Below, in pieces: positions 1 to 8,914 of a stretch of 64,000 nt of DNA. Source of the DNA: JAJZNI01 sp035624785 (GTDB lineage: Bacteria; Chloroflexota; Dormibacteria; Aeolococcales; Aeolococcaceae); NCBI GenBank assembly GCA_035624785.1, contig DASPQV010000011.1, positions 1 through 64,000 of the forward strand, read 5' to 3'. Position 1 is the first letter of the stretch. Each line of letters begins with the position of its first letter. The notes under the pieces are model-generated. The model had not been told where the DNA came from, ran no database searches, and was given only the letters and a program-made list of their open reading frames with translations. Both the position numbers and the translations under genes were made by a program.

Positions 1-128
1 TGGGTCAGCGCCCTGGTCTTGCCGCTCCCCGCGCCCGCGAAGATGAGCAACGGCCCGTCCGGGGCCTCAACCGCCTCGCGCTGGACCGGATTGAGGGCGG
101 CCAGCAGCACGTCAGGAACACTGAGCAC
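1..128 (-). CDS. UvrD/PcrA-type superfamily 1 DNA helicase, N-terminal fragment
   Basis: Only the first 42 codons lie in the window; the gene runs off the left edge. The translation has a Q-motif-like stretch (LNPVQREAV) followed by a Walker A loop (AGAGSGKT), the hallmark N-terminus of UvrD/PcrA/Rep ATP-dependent 3'-5' helicases used in repair and in removing RNA polymerase. The start is the GTG at 128, since an in-frame TAG lies four codons upstream (138-140). Which family member it is cannot be decided from this fragment. Confidence 0.85.
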   Translation of the reverse strand, partial: MLSVPDVLLAALNPVQREAVEAPDGPLLIFAGAGSGKTRALT

Positions 129-256
129 CTCGCGATTCTACGAACCTGTGTAGCCGGGGCTGGCCAACGGGCAAGGCCCGTTCAGGGGCGAGGGGCACTG
201 TCAGCCGGTGTGACCGACCGATGACACCGTCCGCGCCATAGTGGGTGGAGAGCGCC

Positions 257-2110
257 TCAGTGGACGCGGCGCACCGAGACCAGCGGCGCCGGGTGGGAGG
301 CGCGGACCCGCTGCGGCCGGTGGCCGTCGGCGGAGGCGGCCGTGCCGCCGGTGACCAGGAGCGTCTCGCGGAGCCGGGCCGGCGTGCCCAGCGCCCAGCC
401 CTGGCCCAGGGTGGCGCCGAGGCTGAGCATCCGGGCGCAGTCCTCCGGGGTCTCGATGCCCTCGGCGATCACCTGGCCGCCCAGGCTGCGCGCCGTCTCG
501 ACCAGGCCTCGGATCACCGCGGCGGATCCGGGGTCGTCGGCGCTGGAGACCAGGCTCTTGGCCACCTTGATGACCTCGGGGCGCACCACCGCTATGGCCT
601 CGATGGTGGACAGACCCTCACCGACGTCGTCCATGGCGAACCGGAAGCCGGCGCGGCGGTAGAGGGCGCAGGCATCGGCGAAGCGTCCCAGCCGGGTGAT
701 CTGCTCGTTCACCTCGAGCACCACCTGGTCGGGGCGGAGCCGGGCGGCGGACAGCTGGCGGAGCATGGCCTGGAGGCCGATCTCGGTCAACGCACCGACG
801 CTGACGTTGATGAAAAGCGAGCCGCCTCGGGTGAGCAGACGGTAGGCTCCGTCCACCGCCGCACCCTGGCAGAGGCTCTCCAGCTCCCGGGAGACGCCCA
901 GCCGGCGAGCCGCGGCGAACATGCCCTCGACCTCGGTCTCCGGAGGGGATCCGGTGGGGCGGGCGAGGGCCTCGTAGCCGACCAGGCGGCCGCGCACCAG
1001 GTCGCGGATGGGCTGGTAGACGGACTCGATCTCGCCCCGGGCGACGATGGCGGGCACCGACTCGAGCCAGCTCCCGGGCCGGGAGCCGCCGCCCTCGTCG
1101 ACCACCACCCGGCCGCCGCCCATGGTGCGGCCGGCTGCCCCCAGGGCGCGCAGCGCGCGGTTGACCAGCTCCTCGGCGGCCTCGTGGCGGTTCCAGAAGG
1201 CGATCCCGACGCTCACCGTGCAGCCGGCCGGAAGGTCGTCCTCCAGGTCCCTGACCAGGGCGCCGGCCGCGCCCGTAGTCAGACCCTCGATGATCAGGGC
1301 GAACTCGTCGGCCCCGATCCTGGCGGTGTAGGTGAGGCCGGGCGTGCCCGGGTCAGCGCGCTGGGCGAAGCGGAGCACGGTGGCGATGTCGGTGAGCAGG
1401 CGGTCACCGGCCGCGTGTCCCCAATCCTCGTTGTAGGCGCCGAAACGGTCGACGTCCATGACGGCGACGGCCAGGGCCCGCCCGCTCTGCTCGGCGCTCT
1501 CCAGACGGCGCGGGATCTGGAGATCCCAGGCGCGCCGGTTGGGGCAGTTGGTCAGGAAATCGGTGTAGGCGAGGGAGGCCAGTCGAGCCGCATCGTCATC
1601 CTGGAGGCTCAGCACCTTGATGACCACGGCCACCAGGATCGCGATCCCGGCCGCGAGCAGGCTGCTGGCATCGCCGCGCGTCACCGCCCACGCGGTCAGA
1701 GCCTCGGCGACGCTCACGCCGACGCCGATCAGCAGCGCTCTCCAGTCGTGACGGAAGGCGAGCCAGACCAGGGGTATGGCAACCACGATGGCGCTGCCCG
1801 CCTCGCCTCCACGGAATCCCACCTGCAGGATCAGGACCATGGCGATGGCAGCCCAGGCGCCCACCTCCTGGGCCCGGCGAGGCAGCCTCTCGAGGGGAAG
1901 CATCGCGGCCAGCCCGGCCGCGACCACGAGGGTCGCGACCGAGGCCAGACCGAGGCCCAGCGGCACCTGACCCGTCGCCAGCCCGGGTGCGATCAGGACC
2001 GCGCCGGCCAGCAGCCACACGCCGGCCGCGGTGCGCGCCGCCAACCGATCCGAACGCTGCGAGCCCGGCGAATAGGGGATCGGAGGGCGCGGGCTGTCCG
2101 GACCGAACAC
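257..2110 (-). CDS. Membrane GGDEF-EAL protein (probable c-di-GMP phosphodiesterase)
   Basis: Several hydrophobic segments in about the first 165 residues form a membrane sensor region. A GGDEF domain (about 180-340) and an EAL domain (about 355-595) follow. The diguanylate cyclase signature is GADEF rather than GGDEF, and the upstream DxLTGLPNRR motif has become DFLTNCPNRR, so cyclase activity is doubtful. The EAL domain keeps YEALAR, the Asn of LFINVS, the Glu of LEVNEQ, an Asp pair (MDDVGEG), Lys (IKVAK) and Glu (AEGIET). It should therefore hydrolyse c-di-GMP, perhaps with GTP-tuned GGDEF regulation. Start is uncertain: I use the GTG at 2110. The frame stays open to a GTG at 2260, but those extra residues look non-domain and lie over a TTGACA-like sequence. 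Confidence 0.85.
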   Translation of the reverse strand: MFGPDSPRPPIPYSPGSQRSDRLAARTAAGVWLLAGAVLIAPGLATGQVPLGLGLASVATLVVAAGLAAMLPLERLPRRAQEVGAWAAIAMVLILQVGFRGGEAGSAIVVAIPLVWLAFRHDWRALLIGVGVSVAEALTAWAVTRGDASSLLAAGIAILVAVVIKVLSLQDDDAARLASLAYTDFLTNCPNRRAWDLQIPRRLESAEQSGRALAVAVMDVDRFGAYNEDWGHAAGDRLLTDIATVLRFAQRADPGTPGLTYTARIGADEFALIIEGLTTGAAGALVRDLEDDLPAGCTVSVGIAFWNRHEAAEELVNRALRALGAAGRTMGGGRVVVDEGGGSRPGSWLESVPAIVARGEIESVYQPIRDLVRGRLVGYEALARPTGSPPETEVEGMFAAARRLGVSRELESLCQGAAVDGAYRLLTRGGSLFINVSVGALTEIGLQAMLRQLSAARLRPDQVVLEVNEQITRLGRFADACALYRRAGFRFAMDDVGEGLSTIEAIAVVRPEVIKVAKSLVSSADDPGSAAVIRGLVETARSLGGQVIAEGIETPEDCARMLSLGATLGQGWALGTPARLRETLLVTGGTAASADGHRPQRVRASHPAPLVSVRRVH

Positions 2111-2348
2111 GGTGGGCTCAGAGTAAACGTCACCCGCCCGTGACTGAATACGAACAAGTCGCGTCCGCGTGACGGTTTGCCGCGCCGGGCTATGACCCGC
2201 CCGGGCCGGATCTGACAGTGTCAAAGAGGAGAACACCCCGCATTGCCATCGTGGCGCCACCGCGGGAAACGCCAGCTCGGCCCAATTCCACCGGCCAGTC
2301 CGGACCGGGTTCGACGGGTCTCAGCGCACCGGCGCCAACCGCCAGGCG

Positions 2349-2370
2349 GCCCCGGATGCGGAACCGGGGC
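2349..2370 (-). terminator. Candidate hairpin downstream of the AsnB-CofE gene
   Basis: Inverted repeat GCCCCGG / CCGGGGC with an 8-base loop, 22 bp past the stop codon of the AsnB-CofE gene. No U-run follows on the minus strand, so it is at best a weak or factor-assisted terminator. Confidence 0.3.
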
Positions 2371-2392
2371 TGTCCGCGGATGCCAGCGTGCC

Positions 2393-5026
2393 TCAGCGGG
2401 CCGGTCCGTTCAGCGGCAGACGGCGGAGGATGCAGAAGGGGGTCTGCTCGGTGGTCTGCGCCATCGGGTTGTCGGCAAGCGCGCCGACCACCGTCGGGCG
2501 GTCCACGCCTGGACTGGCACCGAGGACGTTGACCCCCAGGTCGTTGCTGTCCACCACCGCGACCTCGACGTCCCGCCCGGAGGCGGTGAGCAGGGTCCGG
2601 CGAAGCCGTTCCGCCACCCCGTCGGGGTCGAGCGGCGCCTTGCTCGCGTGGCGGTTGTAGGGGGGGATGACGTGGTCGTCGGGACCGTCTATGGCATTCA
2701 CACCGGAGCCGGCGATGCGGTAGAAGACGCCGTGGATGCCGAGGGGACGGGTCACCGCGGCGCAGGCGGCGGCGAGCAGGATCCGGGGAGCGCCCGCCTC
2801 GTCGAGGGCCAGCTGCATCGTGACCGGCCGGCCGATGCCGATGCCGATCGGCACCTGGCTGACGAAGCCGGCGAGAAGCCGGGCCAGCGGCGTCACCCTG
2901 ATCTCGGCGGCGGGGTAGGACCGCCCCTGGGTCACCGCCACCATCTTCTCGCTGAGGGCGAGGATGTCCCCGTCCTCGAGGGTCACTCCCCGCTCCGCGG
3001 CGGCGTCCAGCGCCTCCCGCAGGGCCGCGGTCAGGTCGTCGCCGACCCCGACCAGCCGGGAGCGGAGGGGCATGCGGGCCCAGATCCGGCCATCGTCCCG
3101 GATCAGCACGTGCCGTCCGGGGTTCGGGGCGGCCACCTCCACCAGGTTTTCGGCGCCCACCGCCGGCGCCGCCTCGCGGTCACCCTGAGCGGCGAAGCCG
3201 TATCCGGTGCGGCTCCCCTCGAGCCGGTTGTCGAAGTACACCCGGAGCCACAGCTCGGTGTTGACGGCGCGCCAGAAGAACATCGACTCCTCGGTGCCGC
3301 CGGCGCAGGCGACCCGGAAGGCGTCGGCCACCGCCGGCGCGTCCCAGTACGGCCGGGAGTGGAACGACGGGGATCGCATCAGCGACTGCAGGGCAGCGCG
3401 CTGCTGCCGGAACCAGCGGAACTCCGGCGTGGTGAAGCCGATCTTGCGGCGCCGGAGCCGGATCTTCTCGGGGATCACCCCACGCATCGCCTCCCGGAGG
3501 ATCCGCCGCGACCAGCCCCCCGAGACGATCGCCGATGCCGGAAGCCGGAGGATCCACTCCACCAGCTCCTGGTCCAGGAAGGGCAGCCGCGCCTCCATGG
3601 AGTGGGCCATGGAGTTGCGGTCCTCGTAGCGGAGCAGGGACGGCAGCGAGAAGTTGGTGACGTCCTGGAGCAGCCGCCGCTTGAGGTCGTCCTGCACCCG
3701 CGGGTCGCGGGGCGGCCGCTGCTTGCTGGTCCAGTCCAGGCGCAGCAGGCGGTCGAGGTCGACTGGATGGCGGCGCTCGTGGAGACGGCGCCGCACCAGC
3801 GGCCCGACGGTGTCGCGCGAGCGCGCCGCCTCCTCGGCGAACTCGCGGTAGCGGTGGTCGCGGAGGAGCTGGCGCAGGTAGACGTACTGGTAGGGGACGT
3901 AGCCGGCGAGCAGCTCGTCGCCGCCCTGGCCGTCGAGGAGAACGGTGACCTTGTGGCGGGCGACCCGCATCACCGACCACATCGCGTACGGGGCGGTGGT
4001 GATGGTGGGCTCCTCGACGTCATGCACCCAGGTCTCCAGGTCGGCGAGCCACCGGTCTGAGTCCGGGTAGATCCAGGTCGGCTCGGCCGAGATCACTCCG
4101 AGAACGGCGTCGATGTAGTGCTTCTCGTCGATCGGATCGCCGGGAAACACCGCCGAGAAGGTCTTGAGCCGGTCGCCCAGCGATCCCGTGTCGGGCGCGT
4201 GCTGCTTGAGGAGCCGGTCCATGATGCAGACGATCGGCGACGAGTCGAGGCCACCGGAGAGGCAGATGCCGACCGGCACGTCCGAGACCAGCCGGCGCTC
4301 CACCGCCTGCTCGAAGAGCCTGCGGAACTCGGCGGGGTCGGGCTCCACGTCCTCGGTGAGGAGCGGGTTCCAGTAGCGGGTCTCCCTGATCCCACTGGCG
4401 TCGACGGTGACGTAACCGCCAGCGGGGACCTGGCGGACACCGGCGAAGAAGCTCAGGTCGTTGTGGTCATAGAGCCCGAAGCGCAGGTATTCGTAGAGCT
4501 GCTGGTCGTCGACCCGGCGCGGGAAGCTGGGGTCCTCCAGGATCGCCTTGATCTCGGAGGCGAAGAGCACGCGATCAGCCGACTCCGCGAAGAAGAGCGG
4601 CTTGATGCCGAAATGGTCGCGGCAGAGCACCAGCTTGGGGACGGGGCCGCGAAGATCGAGGAGGGCGATGGCCCACATGCCATTGAACCGCTGGAAGGCC
4701 GCGGGCCCCCAGGCGGCATAGGCGTGGAGGGCGACCTCGGTGTCGCACTTGGTCCGGAAGCGCCGGCCCGCCCGCTCCAGCTCCTGGCGCAGCTCCCGGA
4801 AGTTGTAGATCTCGCCGTTGTAGACAATGTGGAGCCGGCCCCGGTCGGTGGACATCGGCTGCTGGCCGGTGACCAGGTCGATGATCGAGAGCCTCCGGAA
4901 GCCCAGCGAGGCAGCGTCCGACTCGTGGAAGCCGTCGTCGTCGGGGCCGCGATGGTGGAGTGACTCCGCCATGGCACGCAGCAGCCGTGGCTCGCGCGGA
5001 CCGAAGAAGCCGCAGATGCCGCACAT
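2393..5026 (-). CDS. Asparagine synthetase (AsnB type) fused to a C-terminal CofE-like F420 ligase domain
   Basis: An 877-residue protein in one uninterrupted frame. Residues 1-205 are a class II glutamine amidotransferase (catalytic Cys2 in MCGICGFFG, HRGPDDDG, YNGEIYNF). Residues 235-600 are the synthetase domain with the PP-loop SGGLDSS (257-263), DGQGGDELLAGY and LPFLDQELVE. This is a complete AsnB that would make asparagine, or amidate another acid, from Gln and ATP. After a short linker, residues 652-870 resemble coenzyme F420-0:gamma-glutamyl ligase: a gDDL...GDILALSEK motif, HKP-like HASKAPLD, and NDLGVNVLGAS. Start: ATG at 5026, the obligatory Met-Cys, 2 bp after the GNAT stop. The frame continues upstream, but that stretch is the shadow of the GNAT gene. 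The fusion is unusual. The CofE assignment rests on motif resemblance and is less certain than AsnB. Confidence 0.85.
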   Translation of the reverse strand: MCGICGFFGPREPRLLRAMAESLHHRGPDDDGFHESDAASLGFRRLSIIDLVTGQQPMSTDRGRLHIVYNGEIYNFRELRQELERAGRRFRTKCDTEVALHAYAAWGPAAFQRFNGMWAIALLDLRGPVPKLVLCRDHFGIKPLFFAESADRVLFASEIKAILEDPSFPRRVDDQQLYEYLRFGLYDHNDLSFFAGVRQVPAGGYVTVDASGIRETRYWNPLLTEDVEPDPAEFRRLFEQAVERRLVSDVPVGICLSGGLDSSPIVCIMDRLLKQHAPDTGSLGDRLKTFSAVFPGDPIDEKHYIDAVLGVISAEPTWIYPDSDRWLADLETWVHDVEEPTITTAPYAMWSVMRVARHKVTVLLDGQGGDELLAGYVPYQYVYLRQLLRDHRYREFAEEAARSRDTVGPLVRRRLHERRHPVDLDRLLRLDWTSKQRPPRDPRVQDDLKRRLLQDVTNFSLPSLLRYEDRNSMAHSMEARLPFLDQELVEWILRLPASAIVSGGWSRRILREAMRGVIPEKIRLRRRKIGFTTPEFRWFRQQRAALQSLMRSPSFHSRPYWDAPAVADAFRVACAGGTEESMFFWRAVNTELWLRVYFDNRLEGSRTGYGFAAQGDREAAPAVGAENLVEVAAPNPGRHVLIRDDGRIWARMPLRSRLVGVGDDLTAALREALDAAAERGVTLEDGDILALSEKMVAVTQGRSYPAAEIRVTPLARLLAGFVSQVPIGIGIGRPVTMQLALDEAGAPRILLAAACAAVTRPLGIHGVFYRIAGSGVNAIDGPDDHVIPPYNRHASKAPLDPDGVAERLRRTLLTASGRDVEVAVVDSNDLGVNVLGASPGVDRPTVVGALADNPMAQTTEQTPFCILRRLPLNGPAR

Positions 5027-5028
5027 GG

Positions 5029-5604
5029 TCAGCGCTTCCCGGGGTCCGGCGAGTGGCGGCGATCGCGCTCCCAGAGCAGGAGCGGCCCGTCCTCGGTGCC
5101 GCGCCTGCCCACCCGTGCGAACCCCGCCTTCTCGAGGACGCGGATCGAGGCCGTGTTGTCCTCCCGGCACTGGGCGGTGACGCGGCGGACGCCCGGCTGC
5201 TGGAGGGCCCAGCCGGTCAGAGCCGCCGACATCTCGGAGGCGTACCCGAGCCCCCGCAGCGAGCGGTTGACCGCGTAGCCGATCTCTACCGATCCGCACG
5301 GGTCGGGCGGCCCCTTGAAACCGATGCTGCCCACCGCCAGGCAATCTTCGCTCCGGACCATGACGCCGTCGGTCCAAGGCTCGGCACCGGCACCGCGCTC
5401 CCGGCGGGACACCCACATGGGCAGCACCGCCAGGGCGTCGTCGCCCGGCCACTCCCCGGGGAAGCGGACGCGAAGGGCCGAGCCGGCGGGTCCCTCTCCG
5501 TTCGCGGGCAGCTCGGCCACGAACTCGGAGCGCAGCATCCGCTGCTTGAGCACCTCCAGCGGGGTGGGGACGTAGAGCAGCCGCGCGCTGCGGATCACCA
5601 GCAT
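5029..5604 (-). CDS. GNAT family N-acetyltransferase (RimJ/RimL-like)
   Basis: 191 residues. The acetyl-CoA pyrophosphate-binding loop is RGLGYASEM (motif A), followed by the motif B pattern EDNTASIRVLEKAGF typical of RimJ/RimL-type acetyltransferases. IGYAVNRSLRG precedes motif A as in ribosomal-protein acetylases. The substrate is unknown. The start is the ATG at 5604; an in-frame ATG at 5754 would add a low-complexity leader antisense to the groEL 3' end. The stop lies 2 bp before the AsnB-CofE start, so the two are almost certainly cotranscribed, and the start is 58 bp after the groEL stop. Possible job: modifying the product or partner of the AsnB-CofE enzyme (inference). Confidence 0.85.
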   Translation of the reverse strand: MLVIRSARLLYVPTPLEVLKQRMLRSEFVAELPANGEGPAGSALRVRFPGEWPGDDALAVLPMWVSRRERGAGAEPWTDGVMVRSEDCLAVGSIGFKGPPDPCGSVEIGYAVNRSLRGLGYASEMSAALTGWALQQPGVRRVTAQCREDNTASIRVLEKAGFARVGRRGTEDGPLLLWERDRRHSPDPGKR

Positions 5605-5662
5605 CCGGGCCACTCTATCCGGTCGGGCGGCCCGCCCGGCCAGCTCCGGACCTACCGGGGCA

Positions 5663-7345
5663 CTAGAAGTCCATGTCCTCGTCGTCGTCCATGCCGCCGC
5701 CCATCCCGCCGCCGAAGCCGCCACCACCACCGCCGTGCGAGTGGCCCGGGCCACCCTCCGCGTGCTCCTCGCGCTCCGGAGCCTCGGCGACCAGCGCCTC
5801 GGTGGTCATGATCATGGTGGCAATCGACGCCGCCGACGTCAGGGCGGTGACGACCACCTTGGTCGGGTCGATGATGCCCCGCTCCACGAGGTTGCCGTAC
5901 TGCTCAGCACTGACGTCGAGACCCTGGTCGCCGCTGAGCTCGGCGACCCGGTTGACGGCGACCGCCCCCTCCAGGCCGGCGTTGCCCGCCAGCACCCGCA
6001 GCGGCTCCTCGAGAGCGCGCCTCACCACCTTGGCGCCGGCCAGGGCGTCGCCCTCGAGGCCGAGACGGTCGACCGCCTCCCGCGCCCGGATGAGAGAGAC
6101 CCCGCCTCCGGCCACGTAGCCGTCCTCGAGGGCGGCGCGGGTGGCGTGGAGGGCGTCTTCCACCCGGGCCTTGCGCTCCTTCATGGCCACCTCGGTGGGG
6201 GCGCCCACCTTGATCACGGCCACCCCACCGGTGAGCCGGGCGAGCCGCTCCTGGAGCTTCTCGCGGTCCCAGTCCGAGTCGGTCTCCTCGATCTGCTGGC
6301 GGATCTCTTCGCAGCGAGCCTCGATGGTGCGGCGCTCGCCGGCGCCTCCCACCACGGTGGTGTCGTCCTTGGTCACGGTCACCCGGTCGGCGCCTCCCAG
6401 GTGCCGGGCCTGGACGAGGTCGAGGCGCAGCCCCACCTCCTCGCTCACCACGGTGGCCCCGGTCAGCACCGCCAGGTCCTGGAGCATCGCCTTGCGACGG
6501 TCACCGAAGCCGGGAGCCTTGACGGCGACGGCGGTGAGGGTCCCTCGCATCCGGTTGACGACCAGGGTGGCCAGCGCCTCACCGGTCACATCCTCGGCGA
6601 CGAGGAGCAGGGGCGTCTGCTCGGTGACCACCAGCTCGAGGGCGGGCAGCAGGTCCTTGACCGCGCTGACCTTGGCGTCGGTGATAAGGATTGCCGGCTT
6701 GTCGAGCTCGGCGACCATCTCCTTCTGGTCGGTGACCAGGTAGGGGGAGACATAGCCACGGTCGAACTGCATGCCCTCGACCACCTCGACGGTGGTCTCG
6801 ATGCCGTCCGCCGATTCCACCGAGACCACGCCCTCGCGGCCGACCTTGGCGAAGGCGTCAGCGAGCATGGTCCCGATCTCCGCATCGCCGGCGCTGATGG
6901 TGGCGATGCGCCGGATGTCCTCATTGGTGTCGACCGGGTGGGAGCGTTCACGCACCGCCTTCTCGACCGCCTCGGCGGCGGCCAGCATGCCCCGGCGGAG
7001 CTCGACCGGAAAGGCCCCGGCGCCGAGCAGGCGCAGGCCCTCGTCGATCATCGACCGGCTCAGCACGGTCGCCGTGGTGGTGCCGTCGCCGGCCACGTCG
7101 TTGGTCTTGACGGCGACCTCGCGGAGCAACTGGGCTCCCATGTTCTCGAAGTGGTCCTTGAACTCCAGGTCGCGGGCCACGGTGACCCCGTCGACGGTGA
7201 CCAGGGGAGGCCCGAACTTCTTGTCCAGCACGACCGAACGTCCTCGCGGGCCGAGGGTCACCGAGACCGCGTCGGCGACCGCGTCCGCACCCTTGCGCAG
7301 CGCCTGGCGCGCCTCGGTGTCGAATCGAAGCTCCTTTGCCGGCAT
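5663..7345 (-). CDS. groL: Chaperonin GroEL (Cpn60)
   Basis: 560 residues, the usual Cpn60 length, folding proteins in an ATP-driven double ring with GroES. Landmarks: VTLGPRGRSVVLDKKFG, ATP-site GDGTTTATVL, VAGGGVSLIRA, and a Gly/Met-rich tail ending DDDEDMDF. The tail has a His/Ser/Gly stretch (GHSHGGGGGGFGGG) longer than the common GGM tail. It lies 199 bp after groES on the same strand. No second CIRCE was seen in that gap, so expression is probably shared with groES from the CIRCE-controlled promoter upstream. Start: ATG 7345. Confidence 0.98.
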   Translation of the reverse strand: MPAKELRFDTEARQALRKGADAVADAVSVTLGPRGRSVVLDKKFGPPLVTVDGVTVARDLEFKDHFENMGAQLLREVAVKTNDVAGDGTTTATVLSRSMIDEGLRLLGAGAFPVELRRGMLAAAEAVEKAVRERSHPVDTNEDIRRIATISAGDAEIGTMLADAFAKVGREGVVSVESADGIETTVEVVEGMQFDRGYVSPYLVTDQKEMVAELDKPAILITDAKVSAVKDLLPALELVVTEQTPLLLVAEDVTGEALATLVVNRMRGTLTAVAVKAPGFGDRRKAMLQDLAVLTGATVVSEEVGLRLDLVQARHLGGADRVTVTKDDTTVVGGAGERRTIEARCEEIRQQIEETDSDWDREKLQERLARLTGGVAVIKVGAPTEVAMKERKARVEDALHATRAALEDGYVAGGGVSLIRAREAVDRLGLEGDALAGAKVVRRALEEPLRVLAGNAGLEGAVAVNRVAELSGDQGLDVSAEQYGNLVERGIIDPTKVVVTALTSAASIATMIMTTEALVAEAPEREEHAEGGPGHSHGGGGGGFGGGMGGGMDDDEDMDF

Positions 7346-7544
7346 TGGTCTCTCACTCCTTGGTCATGCTGCTCAGTGGTGCTCTCGGCTGCCGGCCCGC
7401 GAGGCGGTGGCGCAGTCCCCTCGACCGCCTGCGCCGCCGCGGGCGGCGTCCGCGACCCACGAGGCTCCAGCCCGCCCGCCCGGTGGCGCCACCCGGCGCG
7501 CCCCGGCGAGGGATCGTGGTCGCGGAGCCGCCCCGCTCGTGGGC

Positions 7545-7856
7545 TCAGCTCTTGCCGTCGCTCTGGACGATGGCGAGGATGTCCTTCTCGGAGAGGATCA
7601 GGTAGTCGACGTCGTCGATCTTGACCTCGCTGCCGGCGTACTTCGCGTACATCACCCTGTCGCCGACCTCGACGTCCAGCTTGATCCGCTCTCCGGTGCG
7701 CTCGTTGTAGCGGCCCTTGCCCACAGCCTCGATGATCCCCTCCTGGGGTTTCTCCTTGGCGGTGTCCGGCAGGACGATGCCACTCTTGGTCACCTCCTCC
7801 CGCTCCACCGGCTTGATGACGACTCGATCGGCCAGGGGACGAAGCTTCAAGGCCAC
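7545..7856 (-). CDS. groS: Co-chaperonin GroES (Cpn10)
   Basis: 103 residues, normal Cpn10 length. It shows the N-terminal LRPLADRVVIKPVE, the mobile loop around TKSGIVLPDTAKEKPQEG, and GDRVMYAKYAGSEV. It caps the GroEL ring. The start codon is GTG at 7856 with a GGGAGGT ribosome site just upstream. Directly upstream lie a CIRCE operator and a sigma-70-like promoter, so this is a heat-shock operon under HrcA control. groEL follows after 199 bp. Confidence 0.98.
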   Translation of the reverse strand: MALKLRPLADRVVIKPVEREEVTKSGIVLPDTAKEKPQEGIIEAVGKGRYNERTGERIKLDVEVGDRVMYAKYAGSEVKIDDVDYLILSEKDILAIVQSDGKS

Positions 7857-7875
7857 GATGGGGACCTCCCAGTCT

Positions 7876-7902
7876 TTAGCACTCAGGTCAGTAGACTGCT
7901 AA
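7876..7902 (-). promoter_or_regulatory. CIRCE operator (HrcA binding site)
   Basis: TTAGCACTC, 9-base spacer, GACTGCTAA: the CIRCE inverted repeat with a single mismatch in the right arm (consensus GAGTGCTAA). It sits 20 bp upstream of the groES start and just downstream of the likely -10 box, where HrcA would block transcription. hrcA is not in this window. Confidence 0.93.
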
Positions 7903-7903
7903 C

Positions 7904-7933
7904 ACTCTAGCGGAGCGACTGCCAGGGGCGCAA
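7904..7933 (-). promoter_or_regulatory. Predicted groES promoter
   Basis: On the minus strand, TTGCGC (-35), 18 bases, TAGAGT (-10), immediately upstream of the CIRCE element, so the operator would overlap the transcription start. Assigned by eye from hexamer match and position. Confidence 0.5.
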
Positions 7934-8006
7934 GGCTGGTGTCCCACCTCGGCGGCGGCAAATTGCCCATCCTCGGGTTCCCGCCGAGCCGGCGCGGTGA
8001 GGTGGG

Positions 8007-8858
8007 TCAGGCCCCCCCGGCGGTGACCACCATGTCGGTCAGGAATCCGGCGAGGAGGCCAGCCAGGACGCCCCAGAACAGCAGGTCCCTCCGACCGGAG
8101 CGGTGGGCCACCCCCAGCAGCTGGAGGACCACGTAGAGGATGGACCCCGCGGCCAGGGTGAGGAACACCACCGACACCGGCTGGCTGGTGAACTGGCGCC
8201 CCACCGCGGTGCCCACGAAGGTGGGGCCACCGCCGATCAGTCCCATCGCGAGCAGGAAGCCCCAGGAGGGGCGATCCGCCTCGGCGGCCAGGGGCGCGAC
8301 GATGCCGAAGCCCTCGGTGGCGTTGTGGAGGGCGAATCCGATCACCAGCACGGTGGCGAGGCCGATCGCCCCAACCGCGGCGCTGTTGCCGATGGCCAGC
8401 CCCTCGCCGAAGTTGTGCAGCCCGATGCCGACGGCGATGAGCAGAGCGAGACGGCGCGCGGCAGGCCAGGCGGCCAGACCCAGCCGGCGAGCCGTCAGCT
8501 CGCCCGGGGCCATCGCCCCCGGGCCGTGCGGCTGCGGCCGGGCCCTCGCCGCCAGCCAGCGTTCGTAGTAGACAAGGCTGAGCAGACCGACCGCGATGCC
8601 CAGCAGGTAGAGCGCCCCGTAGCCCAGCACCGGCCCCACGCTTCCGGTGCCCCGGTGCAGAGCGGTGAGAGCATCGTCCACCGGCCCGTAGGCGTTGCTC
8701 AGAACGTCCCAGATGATGAAGAGGAGGATGCCGGCCGCCAGCGCGTTGAGGAACTGGCGGAGCCCCGGGCGCGCCGAGCGCAGCCTGCCGACGGGGAGGC
8801 CGAGGAGGATGGTCACCCCAGCGACGAACCCGAGGAGCAGCGTCTGGGCTTCGCTCAC
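8007..8858 (-). CDS. ZIP family divalent metal transporter
   Basis: 283 residues with about seven or eight hydrophobic segments and a His/Pro-containing loop (about 105-120). The ZIP signatures are present: HNFGEGLAIG in the helix usually called TM4 and HNATEG in TM5, whose His/Glu pairs form the binuclear metal site. ZIP proteins import Zn, Fe or Mn into the cytosol; the specific ion cannot be read from the sequence. A perfect DtxR-type operator lies 57 bp upstream and overlaps the end of the regulator gene, so expression should fall when Fe or Mn is plentiful. That points to iron or manganese rather than zinc (inference). Start: ATG 8858. Confidence 0.9.
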   Translation of the reverse strand: MSEAQTLLLGFVAGVTILLGLPVGRLRSARPGLRQFLNALAAGILLFIIWDVLSNAYGPVDDALTALHRGTGSVGPVLGYGALYLLGIAVGLLSLVYYERWLAARARPQPHGPGAMAPGELTARRLGLAAWPAARRLALLIAVGIGLHNFGEGLAIGNSAAVGAIGLATVLVIGFALHNATEGFGIVAPLAAEADRPSWGFLLAMGLIGGGPTFVGTAVGRQFTSQPVSVVFLTLAAGSILYVVLQLLGVAHRSGRRDLLFWGVLAGLLAGFLTDMVVTAGGA

Positions 8859-8914
8859 GAGGGGCTCCCTCCTGGTTGAATCCGCCCGCCGGGATGACCG
8901 GCGGGCCCCGGCCC

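Noticed and set aside
245..2143. Long open frame on the + strand
   Set aside because: Antisense to the GGDEF-EAL gene; composition is Gly/Ala/Arg/His-rich as expected from antisense of GC-rich coding DNA, with no domain signature.
2243..4060. 605-codon open frame on the + strand
   Set aside because: Lies opposite the AsnB-CofE gene, whose motifs are unmistakable; the + frame is low-complexity and motif-free.
5029..5452. Extension of the AsnB protein upstream of Met-Cys
   Set aside because: Class II amidotransferases need Cys2 exposed after Met removal, and this stretch is the antiphase shadow of the GNAT gene.
5735..7624. 629-codon open frame on the + strand
   Set aside because: Antisense to groEL and groES.
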